Assembly: GCF_000355675.1 (NCBI RefSeq)
Contig: NC_020888.1
Span: 779,001 to 843,000, forward strand
DNA: 64,000 nucleotides
Origin: Thalassolituus oleivorans MIL-1
Lineage (GTDB): Bacteria > Pseudomonadota > Gammaproteobacteria > Pseudomonadales > Oceanobacteraceae
Reading direction: 5' to 3'
The translations under genes and the position numbers were made by a program. The notes under the pieces are model-generated. The model had not been told where the DNA came from. It made no database searches and saw only the letters and a program-made list of their open reading frames with translations. Of the stretch, positions 8,801 through 15,679 are shown piece after piece (position 1 is the stretch's first letter; the number at the start of each line of letters is the position of its first letter).

Positions 8801-9301
8801 CAAAAATTAGCGGGTTTAGTGGTCGATATGCGTTTGATGAAAAATAAACGCGGCGACAATATGTGTTTTGTAACCCTAGACGATCGGACAGCACGGGTTG
8901 AAGTTGCTTTGTTTTCTGATATCTACGACAACGTTCGTGAGGTGGTCGGCTTAGATAAGGTACTCGTCATTGAAGCCATGGTAAGTCACGACAACTATTC
9001 CGGCGGTTTAAAAGCGACGGGACGTAGCGCTATGGAAATTAGCCAAGCCCGTTTGAATTACGCTAAAGCGTTGCGTGTGCGCGTGGATGGCGAAGGTGCC
9101 GACGAGAAATTCTGTCAGCGTTTAACCGGCCTTTTGCAAACGATGGAAAACGGATGCCCAGTGGTACTTGATTTCCATAATTCGGTCGCTCGCTGCGATA
9201 TTCAATTAGCGCAGCGCTGGGCAATTAATCCGACCGATGAGCAACTGCAAGAACTGAAATTTGCTTTTGGTGATGATGCCGTTCAACTGGTGTTCAGTTG
9301 A
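5813..9301 (+). CDS. dnaE: DNA polymerase III alpha subunit
   Basis: Catalytic subunit of the replicative polymerase, 1162 aa (E. coli 1160). Order of domains: N-terminal PHP domain (FVHLRVHSEYSLYDS at the start), palm/thumb/fingers with the catalytic aspartates in MPDFDIDFCMEDR near residue 400, the GPGRGSGAGS nucleotide loop just before, FNKSHSAAYA in the fingers, then helix-hairpin-helix, OB-fold and tau-binding C-terminal regions. The frame opens 11 codons earlier, but the ATG at 5813 gives the conserved N-terminus and the family length. A TATACAAT -10-like element lies about 40 nt upstream of this start, with no good -35. Followed after 24 bp by tilS; the usual gammaproteobacterial neighbour accA is absent. 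Confidence 0.98.
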   Translation: MANRFVHLRVHSEYSLYDSTIRVKKLIGAASANGMPAVALTDQANMYALVKFYKGALGEGLKPILGADLWLENPDDRHAPFRVAALCMNPDGYLNLRELISRGYAENQHFDKAMLKREWLLESNQGLILLSGGRDGDVGQRIIKGKVAEAEALVKEYMEVFGDRFYFEVQRTNRQGEDAIVKAGLAMAARYQVPLVATNDVRFLKRDEYEAHETRVAIGQGFTLGDKRRPREYSEEQYFRSEDEMIDLFKDIPSAIENTVEIAKRCSVEVLLGKYFLPDYPIPAGMDEADFFRKISKVGLEDRLEILLDKNDPDYAAKRKPYDDRLDFELDIIIQMGFPGYFLIVMDFIQWAKDNRIPVGPGRGSGAGSLVAYAQKITDLDPLEYDLLFERFLNPERVSMPDFDIDFCMEDREKVIAYVADNYGREAVSQIVTFGTMAAKAVVRDVARAQGKSFGLADKLSKLIPGDPGMTLEKARSTEAALDEFINDDDEAQEIWEMALKLEGIARQTGKHAGGVVIAPTKLTDFSATACEPDGTGLVTQFDKNDVEEAGLVKFDFLGLRTLTIIDWALETINAKRAEEDLEPIDISLIPLDDADSFTLLKKAQTTAVFQLESRGMKDLIRRLQPDNIEDLIALVALFRPGPLESGMVDDFINRKHGRAQVAYPHPDFQHDSLKETLEPTYGVIVYQEQVMQIAQVLAGYTLGGADMLRRAMGKKKPEEMAKQRDTFRDGAVSVGVDPDLAMKIFDLVEKFAGYGFNKSHSAAYAVVSYQTLWLKQHYPAPFMAAVLTSDMQTTDKVVIFVEECREMGLEIVLPDVNQSFFGFTVNKSGAIVYGLGAVKGVGEGPIDAIIAAREEGGPFKSLFDFCQRVDGKKLNKRVLEALVRCGAFENLELTAPRSVLMASVEDAIKSAGQSAANEAAGMVDLFGEVQAEEADTTDVYERHRYLRDWTLKERLQGEKDTLGLYVSGHPFDEYEGEVRQLVPTKLSHLQEQKGPQKLAGLVVDMRLMKNKRGDNMCFVTLDDRTARVEVALFSDIYDNVREVVGLDKVLVIEAMVSHDNYSGGLKATGRSAMEISQARLNYAKALRVRVDGEGADEKFCQRLTGLLQTMENGCPVVLDFHNSVARCDIQLAQRWAINPTDEQLQELKFAFGDDAVQLVFS

Positions 9302-9325
9302 TTCTTTTTCCATGATGCGAGTGCT

Positions 9326-10651
9326 ATGACGACGCTTGATCTGACTCATCATTTAACCGCTGCTCTCGCTCCCATGTTGGGTGAAGAAGGGCGCTTGATT
9401 GTCGGTTTTAGCGGTGGCTTGGATTCGTCGGTGTTATTGCACGCGTTAGCGCAAAACGACGGTTTAAAAGCACGACTTATTGCGTTGCATGTCCATCATG
9501 GTTTATCGCCCAACGCCGACGTGTGGGAAGCGCATTGCCAAGCAGTGAGTGAAAATTTAGGCGTCGCGTTTATCAGCGCAAGAGTGACTGTTACTGGTGA
9601 CGGTAATGGTATCGAACAAGCGGCGCGTAACGCCCGTTATGATGTTTTTCAGCAGCACGCCAACAGCCATGATCTGGTACTAGTGGCGCATCACAACGAC
9701 GATCAAGTCGAAACCTTCTTTCAACGCTTATTTCGCGGTTCGGGTTTAACTGGTTTAGCTTCTATGGCGGCTGTACGCCCCTTATTCGATGATAGCGACG
9801 TGTTGCTTGTGCGCCCTTTACTTCATGTGTCGCGTAAGCAGTTGGAGGCATATGCCCAAGCACAGCAGCTTGCATGGGTGGAAGACGAATCCAATACCGA
9901 TACGCGCTATGAACGGAATTGGTGGCGCAATGAACTGTTGCCGCAAATTTGGCAGCGCTTTACAGGACGCGAGGAATCGTTAAAACGCACACTAGAACAA
10001 TTGCAGAGCGATCAAGCACTGTTACAGGAGTTATTGAAGCCTGAAATAGATGCTTGCATAGCTTACTGTGATTGGCCCGGTACCAACGAACTGATCTGCT
10101 CTATAGCGGCGCTCAATGATAAGCCTAAGCATCATCGCCCTTATTTATTACGTGGCTGGTTGGCCGGTTGTGGTGTGCCTATGCCTTCGGCTGCTATGTT
10201 AGAGCGCATCCAACGAGAGGTAATAGAGGCTGCTGAAGATCGTAATCCGCAAGTGGTGTTAGGCGATATTTGCGTCCGGCGTTATCAACAGCATCTTTAT
10301 GTGACTCGACAGTTAGATGATGTCACCCCCTGCATCATTGATCTTGGCTCTAATACTCGGTTCCCATGGGCAGGTAGCACTATTACCGTCACAAATACGA
10401 GCGAAGAAGGCTTGGCTTCTGGTCGCTATGATCTGATTCCGGCTTATTCATGTGTTGGGCAAACATTGCGTCCTGCTGGTCGTCCGCAAAAAACCTTAAA
10501 GCATATTTGGCAAGAAAATTCGATTCCGCCTTGGCTGCGAGATCGTTGGCCGTTGCTACTTCAGGACGGAAAGTTATGCGCGGTGGTAGGTATTTGTAAT
10601 GATCAAAGTGTGGTCGTGGCTCACGGTTATGCCGTTAAGTGGTTGTCATAA
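9326..10651 (+). CDS. tilS: tRNA(Ile)-lysidine synthetase
   Basis: Modifies C34 of tRNA-Ile(CAU) to lysidine using ATP and lysine, changing the codon from AUG to AUA; essential. The PP-loop SGGLDS is at residues 29-34, followed by LIALHVHHGLSPNAD and VAHHNDDQVETFFQRLFRGSGLTGL, all typical of TilS. The C-terminal third carries the TilS substrate-binding and C-terminal domains (GQTLRPAGRPQKTLK.IWQE, ending with an Arg/Trp-rich PPWLRDRWPLL segment). 441 aa, normal length. Probably transcribed with dnaE. Confidence 0.95.
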   Translation: MTTLDLTHHLTAALAPMLGEEGRLIVGFSGGLDSSVLLHALAQNDGLKARLIALHVHHGLSPNADVWEAHCQAVSENLGVAFISARVTVTGDGNGIEQAARNARYDVFQQHANSHDLVLVAHHNDDQVETFFQRLFRGSGLTGLASMAAVRPLFDDSDVLLVRPLLHVSRKQLEAYAQAQQLAWVEDESNTDTRYERNWWRNELLPQIWQRFTGREESLKRTLEQLQSDQALLQELLKPEIDACIAYCDWPGTNELICSIAALNDKPKHHRPYLLRGWLAGCGVPMPSAAMLERIQREVIEAAEDRNPQVVLGDICVRRYQQHLYVTRQLDDVTPCIIDLGSNTRFPWAGSTITVTNTSEEGLASGRYDLIPAYSCVGQTLRPAGRPQKTLKHIWQENSIPPWLRDRWPLLLQDGKLCAVVGICNDQSVVVAHGYAVKWLS

Positions 10652-10735
10652 CAGGCAAGTTGGGAACATTCGCCGCCAATGATAGACTAAGGCTGCATTA
10701 CATTGTTGATATGGCCTGGAGGCCAAGCTATTAGT

Positions 10736-11242
10736 ATGCTCCGTTTGCTATTTCTTACCTGTTTATCTCTATTTCTTGCCGCCTGCATGGAAGATGGTGA
10801 ACCGATTTTACGGGGTAAGTGCCTAACGGAAATTTTCACTGGCTCGTCAGAACCTACACAAGATGAGCCAATATCGGTGCCTGACGAAGCGGTAGAAAAC
10901 GATGTCAGCATTAAAGAAACGGATGTCATTCCTGTGGCTGCAGTGACCAAAGATGACGATGCGCCTAGCGCTAATGTCGATGTCTCTGAACTCCCCATAT
11001 TGCATGATTATGCGAAAGAAAAACCGCCGCTCAACTTGTCGTTACCCCGAGAAGACTGGGGGGATGGCAGTTACCGCTCACGTTCTAACGTACTTCCTGA
11101 TGTGTTTGCGCGGCGTATCCCAGAGCAAGTGATGAACTTGTCAGGCAAACTATATTGGGATGAATCAGAAGAAGCGCGTACGCGTCCTATCGAAGAAACG
11201 ATAAAAGGTGCAGAAGTCGAACTGCAATTTTACCTACCTTAA
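10736..11242 (+). CDS. Hypothetical lipoprotein, 168 aa
   Basis: The ATG at 10736 starts a clear lipoprotein signal peptide (MLRLLFLTCLSLFLAAC), with the lipobox LAAC giving a lipidated Cys at residue 17. The residue after Cys is Met, so outer-membrane sorting would be expected. A GGAGG lies rather far upstream (about 13 nt). A TTG 11 codons earlier would spoil the signal peptide. The mature part is acidic, with a disordered Asp/Glu/Ser/Val-rich stretch (residues 30-85) and a short folded C-terminal part. No family recognised. Confidence 0.7.
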   Translation: MLRLLFLTCLSLFLAACMEDGEPILRGKCLTEIFTGSSEPTQDEPISVPDEAVENDVSIKETDVIPVAAVTKDDDAPSANVDVSELPILHDYAKEKPPLNLSLPREDWGDGSYRSRSNVLPDVFARRIPEQVMNLSGKLYWDESEEARTRPIEETIKGAEVELQFYLP

Positions 11243-11254
11243 TTTTTCTAATTT

Positions 11255-11275
11255 AGTCAGCCTTCGCTGCTGACT
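11255..11275 (+). terminator. Possible terminator after the lipoprotein gene
   Basis: A 7-bp stem AGTCAGC/GCTGACT with a 7-nt loop starts 13 bases after the lipoprotein stop codon. The following sequence (CCTTCTCGTT) is pyrimidine-rich but not a clean T-run, so this is a weak candidate. Confidence 0.4.
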
Positions 11276-11354
11276 CCTTCTCGTTATGTCTTTTCGGCCA
11301 ATAACAGTGATCGTCTCTTCTATATAGTGAATCGCTGTTTTCTCGGAGGTCGAT

Positions 11355-11879
11355 ATGAATCTATTTATTCGTTTTGCTTGGCTGTGGCTATGCCTTTTAG
11401 TGATGAAAAAACCCTTTAGCAATATGAACGGTGCAATACAGCAGAGCTATCGAATTTTGCCTCATGATATGGGCTGGCGGTTACATTTACCTAACTTTCG
11501 CTTTTTTAGCTTTATGGAGTTAGGCCGATTTGAATTCTGGTACGTAAGTCACAAATTTCATGAAATGTCGCCAGGAAGTCGGTTAATTGCTGCGCAGGAA
11601 CTCGTCTATATTAGACCTGTTTCACCTTTTGCATTGTTACACAGTGATACAGTGTTGCTGTTCTGGGATGACAAGTATGTTTATTTTCAGCACAACTTTT
11701 ATGTGAAGGGCACTTTAGTGGCGACCGGTTTAGTAAAAGAGGCCTGTTTGCGCTATGGGCGGGTGCAATCACCCGTTTCGATATTCGGTGAATGCCGAGG
11801 CTCCGACATGGCAGTAACCACTGTAGAGCATTGGCAGGCGTTGCAGCAATCGTTGCGGCAACTGTCTCAACCTAATTAA
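11355..11879 (+). CDS. Hotdog-fold thioesterase-like protein
   Basis: Single hotdog-fold protein of the 4HBT/THEM6 type, likely an acyl-CoA thioesterase, although the substrate is not known. The family core is seen in FRFFSFMELGRFEFWYVS (the helix entry where related enzymes have the N/D..GH..N motif), IAAQELVYIRPVSPF, and VKGTLVATGLVKEACLR. The N-terminus has a hydrophobic segment (FIRFAWLWLCLLV), consistent with membrane attachment as in THEM6-like proteins. GGAGG lies 5 bases before the ATG. The GST gene follows after 9 bp, so the two form a pair. Confidence 0.75.
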   Translation: MNLFIRFAWLWLCLLVMKKPFSNMNGAIQQSYRILPHDMGWRLHLPNFRFFSFMELGRFEFWYVSHKFHEMSPGSRLIAAQELVYIRPVSPFALLHSDTVLLFWDDKYVYFQHNFYVKGTLVATGLVKEACLRYGRVQSPVSIFGECRGSDMAVTTVEHWQALQQSLRQLSQPN

Positions 11880-11888
11880 GGTAAATGT

Positions 11889-12623
11889 ATGAGTATCGTT
11901 TTATATCAATTTCCAATATCCCACTACTGCGAGAAAGTGCGCTGGGCATTGGCGTATAAATCGATCTCGTACCAAAAAATCAATCTATTACCGGGTGGTC
12001 ATATTCGCACGGTCAAGGGTATTGCCTCTGAGTCATCGGTGCCAGTGATCCGAGAAGACGACACCATAGTGCAAGGCTCTTCACAAATTTTGGATTATCT
12101 TGATGAGCGTTTCCCTAATCGCTCTTTAATGCCGGAAGAGCCTTCGTTAGCTGCCGAGGTGCGAGATTGGGAGGAGCGCCTAGATCGTATCGCTGCGCCT
12201 GCAGTACGCTGTTTTTGTTATCACCATTTATTGCAGCAACCCAGTTTGGTTGTGCCTATGTTGGCAGCACGTCAGCCTTTTTATATGCAGTGGGGCATGC
12301 GCCTGGGTTTTAAAAAGGTAGAACGAGTGATGCGCCAGTGGATGCAAATTAATGCAGAAACTGCGCTAAAAGCACGGCACGATATGGAAGACATATTGGC
12401 AGAGCTGTGGCGCACGTATTCGCGTTCGCGCTTTCTGGTAGGGGATAAATTTACGCGTGCCGATTTAACGGCGTGCGCAATATTTGCGCCTTTATTTCAA
12501 CCGTCTCAATACGGTATTAGCTGGCCCGATGTCGAGCAGATGCCGGTGGCGATAACGGCTTGGGTCGCTACCCAAAAAGATGTGCTGCAATCGCTAGCAT
12601 TACGCTACGAACAAAACCGCTAG
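11889..12623 (+). CDS. Glutathione S-transferase family protein
   Basis: GST with an N-terminal thioredoxin-fold domain (residues 1-77: LYQFPISHYCEKVRWAL, then SSVPVIREDD and the glutathione-contacting QGSSQILDYLDERFP) and an all-helical C-terminal domain. The Ser/Cys in the SHYCEK region is where the catalytic residue usually lies. 244 aa, at the long end for the family. Substrate unknown. It is 9 bp behind the thioesterase gene and convergent with nhaD; its stop codon lies inside the terminator stem. Confidence 0.88.
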   Translation: MSIVLYQFPISHYCEKVRWALAYKSISYQKINLLPGGHIRTVKGIASESSVPVIREDDTIVQGSSQILDYLDERFPNRSLMPEEPSLAAEVRDWEERLDRIAAPAVRCFCYHHLLQQPSLVVPMLAARQPFYMQWGMRLGFKKVERVMRQWMQINAETALKARHDMEDILAELWRTYSRSRFLVGDKFTRADLTACAIFAPLFQPSQYGISWPDVEQMPVAITAWVATQKDVLQSLALRYEQNR

Positions 12624-12648
12624 CAAATAACGCTGTTATTGCTAGCGG
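12617..12648. terminator. Bidirectional terminator between GST and nhaD
   Basis: A 14-bp inverted repeat (CCGCTAGCAAATAAC / GTTATTGCTAGCGG, one bulged A) with a 3-nt loop overlaps the GST stop codon and lies 11 bp from the nhaD stop. It can stop transcription from both convergent genes. Confidence 0.65.
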
Positions 12649-12659
12649 ATTTCATGCGC

Positions 12660-13916
12660 CTAACTGCCTATCCAAGTTCCTAATGCTAACGTTGCCGCGT
12701 AGCCTACGGTGTAGGCGATGAGTAGTGCGACGATAAAGCGCAAATAAGAGCCGAACGTGAGCTCGTTAATTTTAGTCATAGCAACGATACCCGCAGCCGA
12801 TCCAATAATCAGTAGCGAGCCGCCCACGCCAACGGCGTAAGTTAATGCCAACCAATCTTGCATTTCCATTGGGACATCAGCTTTCAATAAAGCAGCGGTC
12901 AAGGGTACGTTATCAATCAACGCAGACAGTAAACCCATGGAGTAGTTCGCCGCCCAAGCTGGTAGGAATTCGTAGATACGTACGATGGAATCCAATGCGT
13001 GGATTTCTTTCAACGATCCTACCAGTAATAAAATGCCTAAGAAGAACATCAAGGTATCAAATTCGATTTGGCGAATGTAATTCATGATGGGATCGTTTTC
13101 AGTGTCTTCACCAAAAGCGCGCGCCACTAAAAACATCACGGATAAACCACTAATAAAACTCAACACAGGGGGAATATCGAACAGTACGTTGCCGGCAATC
13201 GTGGCAAAGATGGTGAGTAAAAATACGATAGCGATAGTGACATCAACCCGCTGGAGTTCGTTTGTTTGGCGTTCGATTTTCACACTATCGTTAAGTGGAC
13301 GTGCCAGTAATGTCGCTAGCAATACCACCGCGAGTAAAGCTGGCCCTGCGAGCATCAATAAATGCGGGATACTGACTTTGTCGGCCAAGAAAATCATGAG
13401 TGTCGTGACATCACCGGTGATCATAGCCACACCACCGGAGTTCACTGCAAAGACAGAAACCGTAGCAAAGCGCAGAGTTTTAGTCGCTGATAGATTCAGG
13501 GATAAAATTAAGGCGACAGATACTAAGGTCGCGGTCACGTTGTCCGCAAGTGAGGAAAAGACAAAACTGAATAACCCAGTCACGAGCAGTAGTTGGCGCT
13601 CACTGATATTTTGGGGTAAAAAACGGTAGGTAATATTTTCAATTAAGCCTTTCTTGTTGAGATAAGCTACGAAGGTCATAGCTGATAATAAAAACAGCCA
13701 AAGACTTGCGATTTCGCCGATATTTTCCTGTAAGCCTTCCATCACTCGCTGGTGAGTTTCCGCTTCGGAACCGAATATAAACAGCAATAACCAAGATAGA
13801 GCGCCAAAAAATAATACTGATTGGGCTTTATTGACGTGAATGACTTCTTCAAGAATTACGGATAGCAATCCTGCAATAGCAAGAGCGATGAGAATCCAAT
13901 ACAAACTTTCAGGCAT
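12660..13916 (-). CDS. nhaD: NhaD-type Na+/H+ antiporter
   Basis: Inner-membrane sodium (and lithium)/proton antiporter of the ion-transporter superfamily, common in marine and haloalkaliphilic gammaproteobacteria. About 11-12 membrane helices are visible. Typical segments include the N-terminal EEVIHVNKAQSVLFFGALSWLL, LLLVTGLFSFVFSSLADNVTATLVS (with the conserved DN), VNSGGVAMITGDVTTLMIFL, and SALIDNVPLTAALLKAD. 418 aa. The ATG has no Shine-Dalgarno sequence: the bases before it read GCCTCCT. A compact structured leader ends 5 nt before the start. Likely job: Na+ expulsion and pH homeostasis. Confidence 0.9.
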   Translation of the reverse strand: MPESLYWILIALAIAGLLSVILEEVIHVNKAQSVLFFGALSWLLLFIFGSEAETHQRVMEGLQENIGEIASLWLFLLSAMTFVAYLNKKGLIENITYRFLPQNISERQLLLVTGLFSFVFSSLADNVTATLVSVALILSLNLSATKTLRFATVSVFAVNSGGVAMITGDVTTLMIFLADKVSIPHLLMLAGPALLAVVLLATLLARPLNDSVKIERQTNELQRVDVTIAIVFLLTIFATIAGNVLFDIPPVLSFISGLSVMFLVARAFGEDTENDPIMNYIRQIEFDTLMFFLGILLLVGSLKEIHALDSIVRIYEFLPAWAANYSMGLLSALIDNVPLTAALLKADVPMEMQDWLALTYAVGVGGSLLIIGSAAGIVAMTKINELTFGSYLRFIVALLIAYTVGYAATLALGTWIGS

Positions 13917-13921
13917 AGGAG

Positions 13922-13967
13922 GCGACTTCTGTCAGCAGACCCGACGACTAGCGGGTCAGGAAGTCGC
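13922..13967 (-). promoter_or_regulatory. Structured 5' leader of nhaD, possible ion-responsive RNA
   Basis: Two nested perfect helices: an outer 8-bp stem GCGACTTC/GAAGTCGC and an inner 6-bp stem GACCCG/CGGGTC with an 8-nt loop, joined by internal loops of 2 and 8 nt. The structure ends 5 nt before the nhaD ATG, and the intervening bases CTCCT resemble an anti-Shine-Dalgarno sequence. A TAGAAT -10-like element directly upstream suggests that the transcript begins about at the first base of the fold. It could instead be the terminator of the upstream gene, but no T-run follows. Known Na+/Li+ riboswitch classes precede antiporter genes; membership here is untested. Confidence 0.45.
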
Positions 13968-14062
13968 ATTCTAAAAGTGTGACTGCGTTATTAAAAGCAA
14001 AAAAGTGTCAGATCGATGGAACGAACTGATTCATCCATTGCTTAAGCGGTTAATCGGGGATA

Positions 14063-14698
14063 TTAAGAAGTCGATACCAATGTACTTTCATTCCAATCGC
14101 GCAGCAATTCAGCTTGTACGTGAGCAAGGTGCATCAAGGCATGCAATTCGGCTACCGTGTCTTTCTCGCCGGTGTAAATAGGCAAAGAACGTAGTCTAGG
14201 GACTAATGGATGCTCTGGTTCAGCGATTTTGTTGCGTTCTAAAGCCCAGCGTATGTGATTGTCGATCATGCGGAAGAAACGAATGCGAGTACCCACATCA
14301 AATAAACTGGCGTTTTGATCATGGCGAAAGTGCGCAAAATCAATACCAGCCAGCAAGGCTTGACGTCCACTTACCCTTATTGACGCTGAGCGACGGAAAT
14401 TGAGCAGCATAGCCATTACACCAAATGGCTCCCCCGCATTAACTTCACCTAATAGGGTGTTGGCCTCATCGTCAGCAAATACGACTAGCTGACCTTTTAG
14501 CAGAAAATATAGGATGTCTGCGCGGTCGTCTTTGTGAAATATGAGTTCATCTTGGTCGGCTACCATAAAGCGAGTAACGCTCATTAGAAGCTCAAATTGG
14601 GCAGGGTCCGTTAGAATGAGCTCTTTAAAAAAAGTAACACCATTAACGATTCGATGTAGTGACTCTATGGGATATTCGTCTCGGGTTACCTGACGCAT
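14063..14698 (-). CDS. Cyclic-nucleotide-binding-domain protein without a DNA-binding domain
   Basis: One cNMP-binding beta-barrel (about residues 25-140: FFKELILTD..QFELLMSVTRFMVADQDELIFHKDD, then LLGEVNAGEPFGVMAMLLNFRRSASIRV, the phosphate-binding cassette region) followed by a helical tail. No helix-turn-helix is present, so it is a signalling or anchoring protein rather than a Crp-type regulator. In the cassette, PFGVMA replaces the usual FGE-L of cAMP binders, so ligand binding is uncertain. Start: the ATG at 14698 has a strong AAGGA 7 nt upstream; two earlier starts (14761, 14725) lack one. 211 aa. Confidence 0.75.
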   Translation of the reverse strand: MRQVTRDEYPIESLHRIVNGVTFFKELILTDPAQFELLMSVTRFMVADQDELIFHKDDRADILYFLLKGQLVVFADDEANTLLGEVNAGEPFGVMAMLLNFRRSASIRVSGRQALLAGIDFAHFRHDQNASLFDVGTRIRFFRMIDNHIRWALERNKIAEPEHPLVPRLRSLPIYTGEKDTVAELHALMHLAHVQAELLRDWNESTLVSTS

Positions 14699-14815
14699 AC
14701 TGCTATCCTTTAAAAACGATTCCATTGAATATAGCACGGGTTTGAGGGCTGTGAAGCTCATCGCTCAGTTCAATAGCTGACCCTATGGGAAAACTTTACC
14801 TAGAGAAAACTCGTT

Positions 14816-15676
14816 ATGAAACAGGCGTTAACAACAATTGTGGGGGTGTTCACATTGGCATGTACTCTGACGGGGTGCGGTGCTGGTGGCCAGGACGCTG
14901 ATTCTCAAGCAACAGCCGACGACGCTGCTGTTCTTCCTGTCACGCTTGGTGAATGGTATCGCCCAGTTGCTGGAACGTCCTGGCAGTGGCAGTTACAAGG
15001 CACGCTGAACAGCGGATATGCAGTGGCTATCTACGATGTTGATTTGTTTGACTCATCCACCGCTACGATTGCTAACTTACAAGCGAGTGATGTGCGAGTG
15101 ATTTGCTACTTCTCGGCAGGTTCATACGAAGAATGGCGAGATGATGCCGATCAATTTGTCGAAGCGGATCTGGGGAATCAACTCGATGGTTGGGAAGGTG
15201 AGCGTTGGCTCGACATTCGTTCGGACGACGTGCGTGCGATCATGGAGGCACGGCTAGATTTGGCTAGCAGCAAGGGCTGTGATGGCGTTGAACCCGATAA
15301 TGTCGATGGTTATACCAATAATCCCGGTTTTGCATTGACGAGTAGCCAGCAGTTGGCCTACAACCGTTTTTTGGCCAATGCCGCACATGAAAGGGGCTTG
15401 GCCATAGGCTTAAAAAATGATCTTGCACACGTAGATGATTTAATTGATTACTTTGATTTTGCGGTTAATGAAGAATGTTTTGAATACGACGAATGTGATT
15501 TGCTAACACCTTTCATTAACGCCGATAAGCCAGTGCTGCATGCTGAATACGATGCAACTCTGACGAGCGATAATACCGCTCGTCAGAGTTTTTGTACGCA
15601 AATGAACGCTCTGGGTTTTAGTAGCTTAATTCTACCACTCGATCTCGACGATAGTTTTCGTTACAGCTGCCTTTGA
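14816..15676 (+). CDS. GH114-type polygalactosaminidase-like lipoprotein
   Basis: Lipoprotein (signal MKQALTTIVGVFTLACTLTGC, lipobox LTGC) with a TM1410/GH114 TIM-barrel domain. Family features: WYRPVAGTSWQWQLQG at the start, YDVDLFDS, VICYFSAGSYEEWRDD, DGVEPDNVDGY with the putative catalytic acids, and FAVNEECFEYDEC. GH114 enzymes hydrolyse alpha-1,4-galactosaminogalactan-type polymers, and relatives are linked to exopolysaccharide (Pel-like) processing. Acts at the cell surface or in the periplasm. It ends 3 bp from the convergent chemoreceptor gene. The exact substrate is inference from the family. Confidence 0.85.
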   Translation: MKQALTTIVGVFTLACTLTGCGAGGQDADSQATADDAAVLPVTLGEWYRPVAGTSWQWQLQGTLNSGYAVAIYDVDLFDSSTATIANLQASDVRVICYFSAGSYEEWRDDADQFVEADLGNQLDGWEGERWLDIRSDDVRAIMEARLDLASSKGCDGVEPDNVDGYTNNPGFALTSSQQLAYNRFLANAAHERGLAIGLKNDLAHVDDLIDYFDFAVNEECFEYDECDLLTPFINADKPVLHAEYDATLTSDNTARQSFCTQMNALGFSSLILPLDLDDSFRYSCL

Positions 15677-15679
15677 ATA

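Noticed and set aside
7333-8894. Several open frames of 90-140 codons antisense to dnaE
   Set aside because: Shadow frames caused by codon bias of dnaE; no start signals, no recognisable domains.
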